Shown here one piece after another: positions 35,468 to 44,600 of a stretch of 64,000 nt of DNA. The first letter of the stretch is position 1; each line of letters begins with the position of its first letter. A model generated the notes under the pieces. It was given only the letters and a program-made list of their open reading frames with translations, was not told the DNA's origin and searched no databases. The position numbers were made by a program, and so were the translations under genes. Source of the DNA: SZAS-18 sp038322235 (GTDB lineage Bacteria > Verrucomicrobiota > Verrucomicrobiia > Chthoniobacterales > SZAS-18); assembly GCA_038322235.1 (NCBI GenBank), contig JBBQFQ010000006.1, positions 1 through 64,000 of the forward strand, given 5' to 3'.

Positions 35468-36640
35468 TCAGCGATCGCCTGCTGCCAGCGCGCTCAGGAT
35501 CTCGTAGGCCGCGGTGACGCGTTCCTCGATCGGGTAATTCTTGTTAGCCAGAATCACGATCGCCAGGCTCTTCGCGGGCACGAAGGCCACATAGGCGCCA
35601 AAGCCGCTGGTGGAGCCGGTCTTGTTGATCCAGACATCCTCCCCAGGCGGTTGCGGCGGCGTGAGCGCGGTCACCGGTGTCGGGTTGAAAATCATGGCGG
35701 GCGAGTTCCCCTCCAGCAACACCGGCAGCGCGACCGGATACGGGTACTGCTCCCAAATTAAATCCTGGGTCATTGGCCCGGCCTGGAAGTAGCCCGTGTG
35801 GGTGGCGGTGATCGCACGCTGCAGCCTCGGCTCCAGATTCACGAGGCCCAAGTTTGCGGCGAGGAAGTGTAAGACGTCGGAGGCGCTCGCTTTCACGCCA
35901 TAGGTCTCCGACGCCAAAACCGCCGGCGTCATCCGCACCGGCCGGTCTTCCTTCGTGTAACCCTGGGCGTAATCCGCCATCCGCGCGGGGGGAACGTCGA
36001 TGAACGAATTCGTCAGACCGAGCGCGGGGAAGAGCCGCTGCTGGATCAGCGCGGGGAATTCGCCTTCCCAGCTCTTCGCCGCGATCAGGGCGAGCGCGCC
36101 AACGCTGGGATTCGCGTAGTTACGTTGGGTCCCCGGCGCGGACGCCGGTTGCCACTTCGCATAGTACTCCATCAGTTGGGCCTGGCTTTTGATCTCGTCC
36201 GGTAACTGCAATGGAAAACCGCCCGGCGTATGGGTGGCAAGGTGCAGGATCCCGACTCCGCCGAATTTCGTGCCCTGCAAAGAGATCAGGTGTTTGCCCA
36301 CCGGATCCGCCCACTCCAGCCGGCCTTCGGCCTGCGCCCAGGCTGCCAGCGTCACCGTGAACGTCTTGCTGATCGAACCGAGCTCGAAGAGCGTGTCGCG
36401 CGTGACCGGTTTTTGCGTTTCCGTCGAAACCACTCCGAAGGAAAAGACGTGGGACCTCCCCCCGACGATGATTCCGACCGCGATTCCGGGAATTCGATGC
36501 TTTTCTTGGAGCGCTCGGATCGTCGCAGCCACCGTGGCCGCGACTCGATCCGCCTGCTCTTCGGCGGCGGCATCGGCGCGAGAGATCAGACCAAGGGCGA
36601 GGAAACCGGCCGCCCAGACCCGGATCGTGCGCTGGTTCAT
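35468..36640 (-). CDS. ampC: Class C beta-lactamase (AmpC-type)
   Basis: A 390-residue periplasmic serine hydrolase with a signal peptide (MNQRTIRVWAAGFLALGLISRADA). All class C signatures are present: S-x-x-K in LFELGSISKTF (Ser89, Lys92), Y-A-N in QRNYANPS (Tyr176-Asn178) and K-T-G in VWINKTGST (341-343). NLxTHTxGGFPLQLP and GFGAYVAFVPAKSLAIVILANKNYP are also AmpC wording. A D-Ala carboxypeptidase or esterase of the same fold remains possible. No ampR-type regulator is adjacent, so expression may be constitutive. The start at 36640 was set by the signal peptide. Confidence 0.9.
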   Translation of the reverse strand: MNQRTIRVWAAGFLALGLISRADAAAEEQADRVAATVAATIRALQEKHRIPGIAVGIIVGGRSHVFSFGVVSTETQKPVTRDTLFELGSISKTFTVTLAAWAQAEGRLEWADPVGKHLISLQGTKFGGVGILHLATHTPGGFPLQLPDEIKSQAQLMEYYAKWQPASAPGTQRNYANPSVGALALIAAKSWEGEFPALIQQRLFPALGLTNSFIDVPPARMADYAQGYTKEDRPVRMTPAVLASETYGVKASASDVLHFLAANLGLVNLEPRLQRAITATHTGYFQAGPMTQDLIWEQYPYPVALPVLLEGNSPAMIFNPTPVTALTPPQPPGEDVWINKTGSTSGFGAYVAFVPAKSLAIVILANKNYPIEERVTAAYEILSALAAGDR

Positions 36641-36869
36641 CAGTGGAAGACAGGCGGTTTCCTCACGGGGTACTCTTCGAAGTCCGGCACGATGCTTTCT
36701 ATCAGAAATCGCCCCGGAACTCCAGCATCTGTTCAGCGATCGCCGCGAAGGAGCCGCCGAGGTTCCAGTCAGCGGGCGATGTTGACCCATTCGGCAGCCG
36801 CCGAAAGCGGTGCTGGTCAGTCCGATGCCGCCGCGCCATCCTCGGCTCGGCGTCAAGAGCCGCGGAGCC

Positions 36870-38849
36870 TTACGGAAGCGCGTACACTTCGACGATCGCG
36901 TTGCCGACGAGGTTGCTGCCGGGTGTCCCGGAAATGATCGCGGTATAGTTGCCGGCCGGGAGCAGGATCAGGATGGCCGACTCCGATGGGTTGGAGGGGG
37001 CCAGCGTGGTCGCGCTGATCGCGGCCGCGGATTCGGTGCCGGGAGCGGATTGCGGATCCTGCCAGTTGTTGTTCGTGGCGATGACCTGGCCGGATGAGTC
37101 TAGCACCGTCATCGTCGGGTCAGGCAAAACGTTGGGAACGTTGGAGGCGGCGAGGCTCGGCCCGAGGGCGCGGAAGAGTACGCGGAGCGGTGCGCCACGG
37201 ATGGCGATGCCGGCGATCACCACATTGCTGCCGTCCTGCACTTTCGCCCGAGTGGAGAGATTGATCGGCTGGGCCGGTGCGGTCAGGGAGTCGAGATCAT
37301 ACGCCTCCACGAGTCCGATGCCCGCGGTGGCATTCACTCCCGAGACGATCGCGGTGTAGGCGCCCGGAGCGAGATCGCGGATGAGCGCGGATTCCAGCGG
37401 ATTGGTCGGCGCGAGACCGCTGGATTGAATCGCCGCGACCTTCGCTGCCGCGTCCGCGGGCATCCCAGCTTGCGTCTGCCAGTCGTCGTTCGACTCGATC
37501 AACGCGCTCGATGCGTCGTAGAGGCTGATCGTGGGATTCGCCAGAACGCCCGTGAGGCCGACTGCGCTCAGACTGGGGCCGACCGCGCGGACGATGATGC
37601 GGGTGGTGGTTCCGGCAGCGCCTCCCACCACGAATCCGCCAATCATGACGCTCGCACCTGTCTCCACGCGGGCACGGGTGGAAACGTTGACCAGCCGGCC
37701 CGGCGTGGTCACGCCGAAGAACTGGAGCACCTTGTCATTGAAGTCGCTGTAGAATTGATGAGCGGAGTAACAGCAGTTGAGCTGGCTTAAGATGTCCCCC
37801 TGAAACGAAGCAAGGCCGGCGGGCAATGAGGAGGCCCAGCCGCTCGTCGCAGGGTTCGCCACGAGAAAGTCCTCGGCGTCGAGAAAACCGCCGGACTTCA
37901 GATTGCCGTAGATCGCCTGCGAGTTCGCCGCGGTCAGACCCGGGATGCGCAGGAAGCGGCGGGGATAAACGGGCGACGGAAGGTTCTCGCGGAGTTCCCC
38001 GGTGACGCTGGGACGCTGCGCGTTGAGACTCGCTAGATTTGCCGTGGCATTCTGGAGGAAGGTCGTGTGGTCAAACAGGTCATCATTCCGCGCCAGACTC
38101 CAGATCGTCGGCACGGTCGTCAGCGTGAAAATCTGCGCCGGCTGGCCCGAAGAACAAAAGAGGCTGCAGGCGCGGAAGCCGAGGTAGTAGGCGGGCTTGG
38201 GGGCGAAGCCTCCGCCATCCGACATCCCGGTCGAGAATTTCGGGGTGTCGGTGGTCATCAGCCCGAGGCCGATGAAATAGTTGATGGCCGCCTGCACATT
38301 CACCACGTCCACATTGGCGGCGGTGCCGGCGGAGTCCCACTGCTTGTTCACGCGGTCGGTGCTGTCGAGCGAGACGATGGCGTAACCGGCGGCGACCGCG
38401 TCGCGCGCAAAGGTGAAGTCTTCGACCTTGTTAAAGAGCGAATCCGCTGATCCGCCGCTGCCGTGAAAGCGAAAGATCACGCCCACGGGATTTGGGGGGA
38501 AGTAATAACTGAGTTTGACCGCATTCGGGTTGGTCGACGCCAGCCCGTTGAGGATGTAGGTCGAAGGGGACCAAGCGGGCGCGGATTTGTAGGTGGCCGT
38601 GATGACGGCAGCAGCGGCCGGCGTCACGGCGGTGGTGTGCCACGCAAGGGGATCCGCGAGTACGCTCGTGTCGCCCACCCAACGGTCAAAAACGGTGTTC
38701 GCCGGCGGCGCGTCGGCCCAGATGTGGTTTGTGGCACCCGGGGTGGTTTGCAGGCCAAGGGAGCCGTTGTTGACGGTGAGGGCACCCTGCGCGCTGGCGG
38801 CGAAGCCCAGGCAGACCGTGAGAAAGGAGTTCAGAAGACGAGTTGCCAT
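36870..38849 (-). CDS. Exported alpha/beta hydrolase with two tandem C-terminal beta domains
   Basis: A 659-residue protein with a signal peptide (MATRLLNSFLTVCLGFAASAQG). Residues about 90-380 are hydrolase-like: VGVIFRFHGSGGSADSLF (oxyanion-loop HGSGGS), FSTGMSDGGGFAPKPAYYLGFRAC with a nucleophile elbow G-M-S-D-G-G, and a Cys-Cys pair in QLNCCYSAHQF. Two similar domains of about 125 residues follow, each with NxSTRAxV..G, IxRAxGPSL, LxDPT/NPT.., SxDDW/NNNW and AGxYTAIxSG..GxGLVEAYDL/NAIVEVYAL, a common exported Verrucomicrobiota module. It may act on a polyester or polysaccharide ester outside the cytoplasm. The unusual 20-bp array lies 95 bp upstream of its start. Confidence 0.75.
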   Translation of the reverse strand: MATRLLNSFLTVCLGFAASAQGALTVNNGSLGLQTTPGATNHIWADAPPANTVFDRWVGDTSVLADPLAWHTTAVTPAAAAVITATYKSAPAWSPSTYILNGLASTNPNAVKLSYYFPPNPVGVIFRFHGSGGSADSLFNKVEDFTFARDAVAAGYAIVSLDSTDRVNKQWDSAGTAANVDVVNVQAAINYFIGLGLMTTDTPKFSTGMSDGGGFAPKPAYYLGFRACSLFCSSGQPAQIFTLTTVPTIWSLARNDDLFDHTTFLQNATANLASLNAQRPSVTGELRENLPSPVYPRRFLRIPGLTAANSQAIYGNLKSGGFLDAEDFLVANPATSGWASSLPAGLASFQGDILSQLNCCYSAHQFYSDFNDKVLQFFGVTTPGRLVNVSTRARVETGASVMIGGFVVGGAAGTTTRIIVRAVGPSLSAVGLTGVLANPTISLYDASSALIESNDDWQTQAGMPADAAAKVAAIQSSGLAPTNPLESALIRDLAPGAYTAIVSGVNATAGIGLVEAYDLDSLTAPAQPINLSTRAKVQDGSNVVIAGIAIRGAPLRVLFRALGPSLAASNVPNVLPDPTMTVLDSSGQVIATNNNWQDPQSAPGTESAAAISATTLAPSNPSESAILILLPAGNYTAIISGTPGSNLVGNAIVEVYALP

Positions 38850-38944
38850 GGATGTTCGAGGATTTGCCGTCGTGAGTAGTCTCCGGCTGCAACCCGCGGA
38901 TCGGGGGTTGGTCGCGGTCAGGCTTGCGATACTTTCCGCAGCAC

Positions 38945-39676
38945 CAAGCCGCCGCTCTCTTCATGAAGCCACGGATCTCGTCATGAAGCCGTGGGTGCGG
39001 AAACGACGCCGCAAATTTCGTCACGAAGCCGCAGATCTCGAAGTGAAGCCAGGATCTCGCAAGCCAAGCTGCAGCGCCAATCGCGACCGCAAAATCTCGT
39101 TCGCAGAGCCAAATGACCGTTCGGGAAGCCGATCGGCTCGTCGGGAAGCCATCAAGTCGTTCGCGAAGCCGCTGGACCGATCGTGAAGCTGGAAAACCGA
39201 ACGCGAAGCCGGAAAACCGAACGCGAAGCCACCGCGTCGATCGGGAACGCGCGGATGGCTTCGCTTCGACAAATCTGGCTTCGCTTTCGCATCCCCGGCT
39301 TCGCTTCCAGTTTTCCGGCTTCGCTTTCGTCTTTTCGGCTTCGTTTCCACGTCTGCGCCTTCGCGACGAGATCCACGGCTTCGGTTTGAGCCCAGCCGCT
39401 TCACTTCGGCGTCCGTGGATTGCCTTCCGCCGCGGCGGCTTCGCTTCCGGCGGAACGGCGTCGCGACGGAATCGGCGGCTTCCCCGCGAGATTTACGGCT
39501 TCAGTTCCAGCCCGGCGGCGTCGCGACGGAATCCAGCGCTTCGCTTCCGCGTTCGCGCCTTCGCTTCCGCCCGGGCAGGGCCAGCGACGGGGAAACGGCT
39601 TCGGTTCCACATCCGCGGCGTCCGTTCTGCGCCCGCGGCTTCCCGTTCGACCAAATCGGTTCCGGCGGGGCGCTGA
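38945..39676. repeat. Indel-free 20-bp periodic array of GAAGCC then inverted GGCTTC units
   Basis: Thirty-seven consecutive 20-bp units fill this gap. In 16 left units (starts 38945, 38965 ... 39245) the first six bases are GAAGCC or one or two changes from it in most units; 9 are exact. In the left arm CG dinucleotides recur near unit positions 14-15 and 18-19. From 39257 the same signal appears as its reverse complement, GGCTTC (21 units, 11 exact), often followed by GCTTC. The register never slips. Remaining bases vary greatly, though some neighbours match (19 bp repeated at 39191 and 39211; GGCGTCGCGACGGAAT at 39457 and 39517). All frames are open because the unit lacks stops, and 20 is not a multiple of 3, so it is probably not coding. 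The two arms could pair into a long imperfect hairpin. Confidence 0.85.
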
Positions 39677-39699
39677 CTCGGTGGGCGGCTGACCCCCGG

Positions 39700-39740
39700 A
39701 ACGCAAAAGGCGGATGCCTCTTTCGAGACATCCGCCAGAG
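39700..39740 (-). terminator. Stem-loop repeat, copy 1 (terminator-like on minus strand)
   Basis: GGCGGATG (39709-39716) pairs with CATCCGCC (39729-39736), with an inner TCT-TTCG-AGA. Read on the minus strand the stem is followed by TTTTGC, as in an intrinsic terminator for the gene 39779-40459. About 45 bp of this element recur at 50761-50801. Confidence 0.6.
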
Positions 39741-39746
39741 CGTCGG

Positions 39747-39764
39747 GTTCCCGCATCCGGGAAC
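39747..39764 (-). terminator. Hairpin downstream of the 226-residue gene
   Basis: GTTCCCG-CATC-CGGGAAC is a perfect 7-bp stem 15 bp beyond the stop of the minus-strand gene at 39779. It lacks its own T-tract and probably acts together with the stem-loop at 39709-39736. Confidence 0.55.
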
Positions 39765-39778
39765 CGCGGTGCGCTTTC

Positions 39779-40459
39779 TCAGGTGTTGGCGTGCGGGGCG
39801 GGGCCGGTTCCCGGATTCGGCGGGGGAGTCGGCTCGGCGGAGTTACCGTTGGCGGCGGGCGCAGCCGGGTTTTTCGCGCGCGCCTTCCGCTTCCGCCGGC
39901 CGAGGAAGCGGCCGCCCACTTGGGCGAGTTCCAGCTTCAGGGCCTGCGGGGATTGTTCCGACATGACCAGGAGCGCGGATTTGGCGATGCGGAGCTGGAG
40001 CACCAGCTCGCGCCGCACGAGCGTATAGAGGTCATCGACCCGGCCCGTGGCCGCGAAGAGCCGCGAACGCTTGTCGGCGAGGACCGCGTCGGCCTGGGCG
40101 AGCACTTCGACCAGGGCGTTGGGCACTGGCGAAGTGCCTTCCCCGTCGAGGCGGCTCAGCAGCGTCTGGAGCCGGGTAGCGAACCCGGGATCCGCGTTGG
40201 CCTGGCGGAGGATCCGCTGCCGATTGCTCGCATCGATTTTGGGCAGCGGGTCGACGAGGGACTCGGTCTGGCCGATGAGGCCGTCGAGTCCCGCGAGAAA
40301 CTCCGCGGTGATGGCCCGCGCGGCCGACTGCGGGGGCAGAACGGCGGAGGGATCGCTGGCAAGGTTCGTGCGGTTGAGGTTGCTGAGCGGGGTGACGGAC
40401 TCCGCGGGAGCGGAGGCGACGAGAGACGTCGCATTCGGATTTGGGTTGATGGTCTGCAT
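39779..40459 (-). CDS. Hypothetical protein with basic, proline-rich tail
   Basis: A 226-residue protein without signal peptide or membrane helix. A Ser/Asn/Ala-rich N-terminus (about 1-45) is followed by a helical domain (AARAITAEFLAGLDGLIGQTESLVDPLPKIDASNRQRILRQANADPGFATRLQTLLSRLD..., NALVEVLAQADAVLADKRSRLFAATGRVDDLYTLVRRELVLQLRIAKSALLVMSEQSPQALKLELAQVGGRFLG). The tail starts RRKRKARAKNPAAPAANG and is rich in Pro. Such a tail could bind nucleic acid (speculative). It is flanked on its downstream side by two hairpins and the 20-bp array. No family is recognised. Confidence 0.75.
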   Translation of the reverse strand: MQTINPNPNATSLVASAPAESVTPLSNLNRTNLASDPSAVLPPQSAARAITAEFLAGLDGLIGQTESLVDPLPKIDASNRQRILRQANADPGFATRLQTLLSRLDGEGTSPVPNALVEVLAQADAVLADKRSRLFAATGRVDDLYTLVRRELVLQLRIAKSALLVMSEQSPQALKLELAQVGGRFLGRRKRKARAKNPAAPAANGNSAEPTPPPNPGTGPAPHANT

Positions 40460-40925
40460 GGTTTTTGGTTTGTTGCCAGTGGGCTTGAAGCCGGCCGACG
40501 GGGAGAACTATGGCAGCTGGGGTATGGCGAAAACGGGCATACGAGTCAAAATAGTTGGGAAAAGGCGCAGAAATCCGCTCCCGCTTCTGGAGCGGACCCG
40601 AAAAAAGTTTTTGGCGGACGCTCGAAAAGGGCCAGAACGCTCCCAAAAGCCCCAAAAACCGTGATTTTTGGCCGTCGGAGAAAGCCACTTCGAAGGCGAC
40701 GGAAGGCTCCGCCCGCGTGGTCCGCGGTTTCCCTGCGCCGATACCACGGAATCCAAATGCGCGGTTCTGCGCTCAACTCCTCCCTTTTCAATGGCTTGGG
40801 GGTCGTTCCATTGTGCGCTTCGCGCCTTCGGTCCCGAAGGGTTTGCGGAGCCATGGCGAAATATGACGGCAAACCTGCAAGGAAGGTGATTGTCTCGATC
40901 TTCGCCGTGTGGCCTGATTCGAAGT
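40460..40925. other. 466-bp intergenic region between divergent genes
   Basis: It should hold the promoters of the minus-strand 226-residue gene and of the sigma-factor gene. An inverted repeat CCAAAAA-CCGTGA-TTTTTGG lies at 40652-40671 and an A/T run (AAAAAAGTTTTT) near 40601-40614. Frames in this region have no protein character. No RNA gene was recognised. Confidence 0.4.
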
Positions 40926-41633
40926 GTGTTCGACCCGACCAACTGGAGCGTCATCCTCGCCGCGGGCGCGGAACATGACGTTCCGGCCCAGCGGGCGGCA
41001 CTGACCGCGCTGCTGGAAAAGTACTGGCGGCCGCTCTACGTCTTCTCCGTGCAGAGCGGGCAGTCGCATCACGATGCCCAGGATTTGGTGCAGGGATTTT
41101 TCGCCCGGCTCGTCGGGCAGGGGAGTCTCGCCAAGGCCGACCCGACCCGCGGACGCTTTCGAAATTTTCTCCTGACGGCGTTCAAGCATTTCTCCGCGAA
41201 TGAGCGTGAGCGGGATCAACGGCAAAAGCGCGGTGGGGGGTTCGAGTTCATTTCGGTCGCGGCGATGCTCGAAGGCGGGTTTGGGGAGCCGGCGGGCAGC
41301 GATCCCTCACCGGAACTGGCCTACGAGCGCCGCTGGGCGCACGCCGTGGTGGAAGCGGCCGTGCGCCGGACGGAGCGGGAATATGCCCGCCGCCAGCGGG
41401 GAGCGATCTTCGAGCGGCTGCGCGAGTTCATCACTGCGGAGGGAGCGACCGAGCGATACGAGATCGTGGCGGAAGAACTGGGCCTCGCGGCGGGCACCGT
41501 GAAAGTGGAGGTCTTTCGTCTGCGGCGGGAGTTTCGGGAGCAGCTCCGGGCCGAGGTGGCGGCCAACGTGACTGAGCCGGGCGAGATCGAAGACGAGATC
41601 CGGCATTTGCGCCTCTTGCTCTCCTCCCGGTAA
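40926..41633 (+). CDS. Sigma-70-like (ECF-type) factor paired with a Ser/Thr kinase
   Basis: About 235 residues from a GTG at 40926 (a TTG at 40890 is possible). It begins VFDPTNWSVILAAG..., then ALTALLEKYWRPLYVFSVQSGQSHHDAQDLVQGFFARLV, the region 2 helix with D-A-x-D-L-x-Q, GRFRNFLLTAFKHFSANERERDQRQKRGGG, and a region 4-like helix-turn-helix near the end (TERYEIVAEELGLAAGTVKVEVFRLRREFREQLR). This divergent ECF group is typical of Planctomycetes/Verrucomicrobiota and is usually next to a protein kinase, as here (45-bp gap). It would direct RNA polymerase to an unknown set of promoters. Confidence 0.82.
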   Translation: MFDPTNWSVILAAGAEHDVPAQRAALTALLEKYWRPLYVFSVQSGQSHHDAQDLVQGFFARLVGQGSLAKADPTRGRFRNFLLTAFKHFSANERERDQRQKRGGGFEFISVAAMLEGGFGEPAGSDPSPELAYERRWAHAVVEAAVRRTEREYARRQRGAIFERLREFITAEGATERYEIVAEELGLAAGTVKVEVFRLRREFREQLRAEVAANVTEPGEIEDEIRHLRLLLSSR

Positions 41634-41678
41634 AAATTGGGCAACCCCGCGCCCCGATCACGGTATGAGATCTCGAGC

Positions 41679-44600
41679 ATGACTTTTCCCGCGACCGATG
41701 GATCCAGTTGCCCTCGGTGCGGGCTGGCCCTGGGGGCGGCGGGCGCCGTCTGCACGGTCTGCGCGTTCGACCTGGCGCTCGAGCCGCCGCCGGAGGTGCC
41801 GGAGCCGCTCGCCTGCGCCCAAGGCGTCCCCAGTGTGGCCCAAAATTTCGCGGCCTACCGACTGGAATCGATGATCGCCCGCGGTGGGATGGGCCTCGTT
41901 TATCGCGCCACGCACCGCGAGACCAGACGCACCGTGGCGCTCAAGATGATTCCGCCCCAGGTGATGGGCGACGCCGGGATGAGGGCGCGCTTCGAAGCGG
42001 AAATCGTGGCGGCCTCCGCGCTTGATCATCCGCACATCGTTCCCATCTACGAGGTGGGGCAATGCGACGGTCTCCCGTTTTTTTCCATGCGCCTCGCGGA
42101 GGGAGGCACGCTGACCGACGCCATCGGGAGGTTTCGCGGGCAGGCGCGCGCGATCGCGGAGCTCACGGCAAAAATCGCCCGCGCGCTGCACCACGCCCAT
42201 GAGCGGGGGGTGCTGCATCGGGACGTAAAGCCCGGAAACATCCTGCTCGACGGAGCAGGCGAACCACTGCTGGCAGATTTTGGCCTCGCCAAGGTGGTGA
42301 CCGCGAATCTCGACCTCACGCGGAGTCTCGCGGTGCTCGGCACACCCGCATATTTGGCGCCGGAACAGGTGATGGGCGGCAGCGGAGCGCTCACCGTAGC
42401 GGCGGACGTCTATGGGCTGGGGGCGGTCCTCTACGAACTCCTCGCGGGCTGCGCGCCCTTTCGCGCCGAGTCCACCCTCGACCTCTTGCAAAAGGTCCAG
42501 CATCAGCTCGCGCCGTCGCCCTCGATCGCCGGTGGTTGGGGGGTGCCACGGGATCTGGAGATCATCTGCCTCAAATGCCTGGCAAAGGAGCCGGCTGCCC
42601 GCTATGCCTCCGCGGCGGCGCTGGCGGATGACCTTGAATGCTGGCTGGCAGGCCGTCCCATCCTCGCCCGACCCGCCACGAGTCTGGAACGGAGCTGGCG
42701 CTGGATGCGCCGAAATCCCGCCTTGGCCGCCCTCTCCGGCGCGGTCTTTCTGCTCACCTTCGGCGTGGCCGTCATCTCCACGTTCGATGCCATCCGTTTT
42801 CGTGAGATCTCACGTCGCGCCCTGGAAGCGGAACGGGCGGCGGTGGCCGCGCAGAACGAGGCCACGGAAAATCTGCGTGATTCCTATCGCGCGCAGGCGC
42901 GCGCTTCCCGCCTCACGGGACGGTCTGGCCAGCGCTTCGACGCGCTCGAAGCGCTGGCGAAGGCGGCCCGGATCAAACCTTCGCTGGAGCTGCGCAACGA
43001 AGCGGCCGCCGCGCTCAGCCTCACGGATCTGCGGGTGGAGCAGCAGTGGAATGCTCGCGCCAGCGCCAATGCGCCTGTCGCTTTCGATGCGGACCTCGCG
43101 CACTATGCCGTCGAGACGGACCCCGGCGTCATCGCCGTCCGCGAAGCAATCAGCCAGCGCGAACTCAGCCGACTGCCTGCGCCGGAGAATGCGCCGCGGG
43201 CCAATTTCCTCACGCCCTTCACGGAGGACGGCCGATTTCTCGCGGTGCGGCATGCCGGCGGATTGCTCCGCGTTTGGGACGTGCCCGGCCGCCGGGTGGT
43301 GCTGGATCTGCCCGGGCATCCCACCGGCGGCATCAGCGTCCTCTTCGCCTTCGACTGCGCCTTCCGTCCGGATGCGCGCGCCGTGGCGATCGGCGAGCCG
43401 GGCGGCGGGGTGACGATTTACGCTCTGCCCGAGGGTCGCGAGATGCATCGCCTTCCCACCGCGACCCCCGCCGCGTGCCTGGCCTTTTCTCCCGACGGCG
43501 CCCGCCTCGCTGTCATTCTAAAAAGTAGCAATGAAGTGTTGATCTACGATCTGCCGGGCGGCGAGCCCGTGCGGCGCCTCAGCCATCCGGGCACCGTGAA
43601 TCACTGTGCCTGGTCCCCGGACGCCTCCGCGTTGGCCGTGGGTGCGGTCGACTCGAATATCTACCTCTGGGCGCTCACCGCGGCGACTGCGCCGCAGGTG
43701 TTGCGCGGTCACCGCGCCGCCGTGAACCAGCTCACCTTCAACCACTCCGGATCGCTCCTTGCTTCGACTGCGCGGGATCGCACCATTCGACTCTGGAGTC
43801 CGCGCACCGGTGCCGCTGAGGTGGTCCTGCCCGGCTTGGGAGCGGAGGCCGGGCTGCGCTTTTCCCGGGACGATCGACGGCTCTCACTGCTGACTTTCGA
43901 GACGAGCATCGGGCGTCTGGAGATCGCGGAATCACGCACTTGGCGGAGCTTCACCCCGCCGCCGGCGGGCGAAAGCGCGGGGCTGCACGCGGCGCTGGAT
44001 TTTTCGCCCGACGGACGGGTCGCCGTCACCGCCTCGCGGCAGGCCGTGCGCCTGTGGGATACGGTCCGAGGCGCGGAGCTGGCGCAAATCGCGCACGACC
44101 CCGGCGACGAAAAGGCCGCGCTCTTTCTCGGCGGTGACACGCTGCTGATTTCCGGGCGGAAATCCGGACTCACCCGGAGAGCGCTGCGCCGCGAGAATGC
44201 GGATTCCATCTTGGTCGGACCGCCCGAGGCGATCGATGCTCGCGCGGGATTCCTCCTCAACGCGCTCCGGGCGGACGGCCGGGTGCTGGCGCTCTCGTCG
44301 CGACAGAGTGGTGAGACGCTCCTGCTGGGTGGGGACGGCTTCCGAAATATCGCGACGATCGGCGGCGTTCCGGAGGTCTGGTCCAGTTCCTTGAGCCCGA
44401 ACGGCGCGTGGCTCGCGACCGGCAGCAGCGGCTACAGTGAGTCGATGCAGGAGGACGGAAGGGTGCATGAAATCGCGACGGGCCAGGTGGTTCAGGCCCT
44501 TCGGGTGGGGGGTGCCGGAGCGGCGTCATTCAGCGATGACGGGCAGTGGCTGGCTGCGAGCGGGACGGCGCGCTTCCGGCTGGTCCGCGCCGGCACGTGG

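Noticed and set aside
38945..39676. CRISPR array
   Set aside because: The conserved part is only about 6-13 bp, the period is 20 bp, orientation flips in the middle and no cas gene is present. This does not fit repeat and spacer lengths of CRISPR.
39021..39676. Coding frames on both strands over the 20-bp array
   Set aside because: All frames are open because the repeat unit has no stop codon; the 20-bp period is not a multiple of three and the translations are arginine-rich low-complexity sequence.
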